DNA of 5,555 nucleotides from CAINEC01 sp046303115 (GTDB lineage Bacteria; Bacteroidota; Bacteroidia; AKYH767-A; OLB10): contig JBKCGZ010000123.1 in assembly GCA_046303115.1 (NCBI GenBank), positions 1 through 5,555 of the forward strand, written 5' to 3'. The notes under the pieces are model-generated. The model saw only the letters and a program-made list of their open reading frames with translations, ran no database searches and had not been told where the DNA came from. This document shows positions 5,460 through 5,555 of the stretch, in pieces (positions within the stretch are counted from its first letter, which is position 1; every line of letters begins with the position of its first letter). The translations under genes and the position numbers were made by a program.

Positions 5460-5555
5460 ATGGCTAAACAAACTAAAGCTGTAAAGAAAAAAGTAGTAAA
5501 AGTTGAGGCTGCAGGAGAGGCGCATATCAGTGCTACTTTTAACAACATTATCATT
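5460..5555 (+). CDS. rpsK: 30S ribosomal protein S11, N-terminal part (3' end outside window)
   Basis: S11 lies on the 30S platform, near the 3' end of 16S rRNA and the E site. Only the first 32 residues are in the window, running open to the last base: a lysine-rich start MAKQTKAVKKKVVKVEAAG and then EAHISATFNNIII. The (A/G)xAHIxA(S/T)FNNxI pattern is the family's conserved beginning of the globular domain. The full protein should be about 129 residues. ATG 5460 lies 24 nt after rpsM, the expected neighbour, and is preceded by AT-rich sequence without a Shine-Dalgarno motif. Short but unambiguous in context. Confidence 0.95.
   Translation, partial: MAKQTKAVKKKVVKVEAAGEAHISATFNNIII

Larger units (their letters stand above)
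1..5555 (+). other. Continuous spc-alpha ribosomal protein operon segment
   Basis: Twelve co-oriented genes with spacers of 24, 36, 28, 29, 27, 6, 21, 4, 42, 42 and 24 nt fill the window. No spacer is long enough for a conventional promoter plus leader, and none has a GC-rich hairpin followed by a T-run. A single transcript through the window is therefore the simplest reading. The promoter and end lie outside. In E. coli the spc and alpha operons are controlled by S8 and S4 respectively; the corresponding target sites (near rplE and in front of rpsM) cannot be confirmed here, and the 42-nt rpsM leader is too short for the E. coli-type S4 pseudoknot. Confidence 0.85.

Noticed and set aside
5006..5554. 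- strand open frames opposite rpmJ, rpsM and rpsK
   Set aside because: They are antisense to S13 and S11; the Phe/Leu/Tyr-rich translation is the expected complement of lysine-rich basic tails.
1..5555. A previously undescribed system, mobile element or CRISPR array
   Set aside because: Every sizeable stretch is accounted for by universally conserved translation and secretion genes; there are no spacers over 42 nt, no spaced direct repeats and no foreign genes.

Overview
This window is a segment of the conserved spc/alpha ribosomal-protein cluster of a bacterium. All genes lie on the + strand, in the order rpsH (3' part) - rplF - rplR - rpsE - rpmD - rplO - secY - map - infA - rpmJ - rpsM - rpsK (5' part). 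The genes are tightly packed, with spacers of about 4 to 42 nt, and no internal terminator or opposing gene is visible. The layout fits one long polycistronic transcript that starts upstream and continues past the right edge, where rpsD-rpoA-rplQ would be expected.

The likely source is a member of the Bacteroidota, perhaps of the Cytophagales/Sphingobacteriales side; finer placement is not supported. Four things point this way: (i) AT-rich DNA with start codons that lack convincing Shine-Dalgarno motifs and have A/T-rich leaders instead; (ii) map directly between secY and infA, with no adk; (iii) a 38-residue zinc-free L36 with the phylum-style sequence around YVINKKNP; (iv) the SecY C5 loop GVKPGRKTSEFID. 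The lineage is inferred from these features, not from a database search.

Layout. 1-1954: small- and large-subunit proteins S8 (partial), L6, L18, S5 and L30; L30 (58 aa) and later L36 (38 aa) are short genes that are easily missed. 1982-3790: L15 followed after 6 nt by secY, the protein-export channel. 3812-4856: methionine aminopeptidase and, 4 nt later, translation initiation factor IF-1. 4899-5555: L36, S13 and the start of S11.

Together these genes supply ribosome assembly (S5, S8, S11, S13, L6, L15, L18, L30, L36), initiation (IF-1), co-translational N-terminal processing (Map) and membrane insertion/export (SecY). No mobile element, CRISPR array, tRNA/rRNA or accessory gene is visible, and no undescribed system was found. 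The observations of note are modest: loss of the L36 zinc ligands, the SD-poor leaders with a repeated 13-mer, two 12-bp palindromes in spacers, and start-site ambiguity in map.
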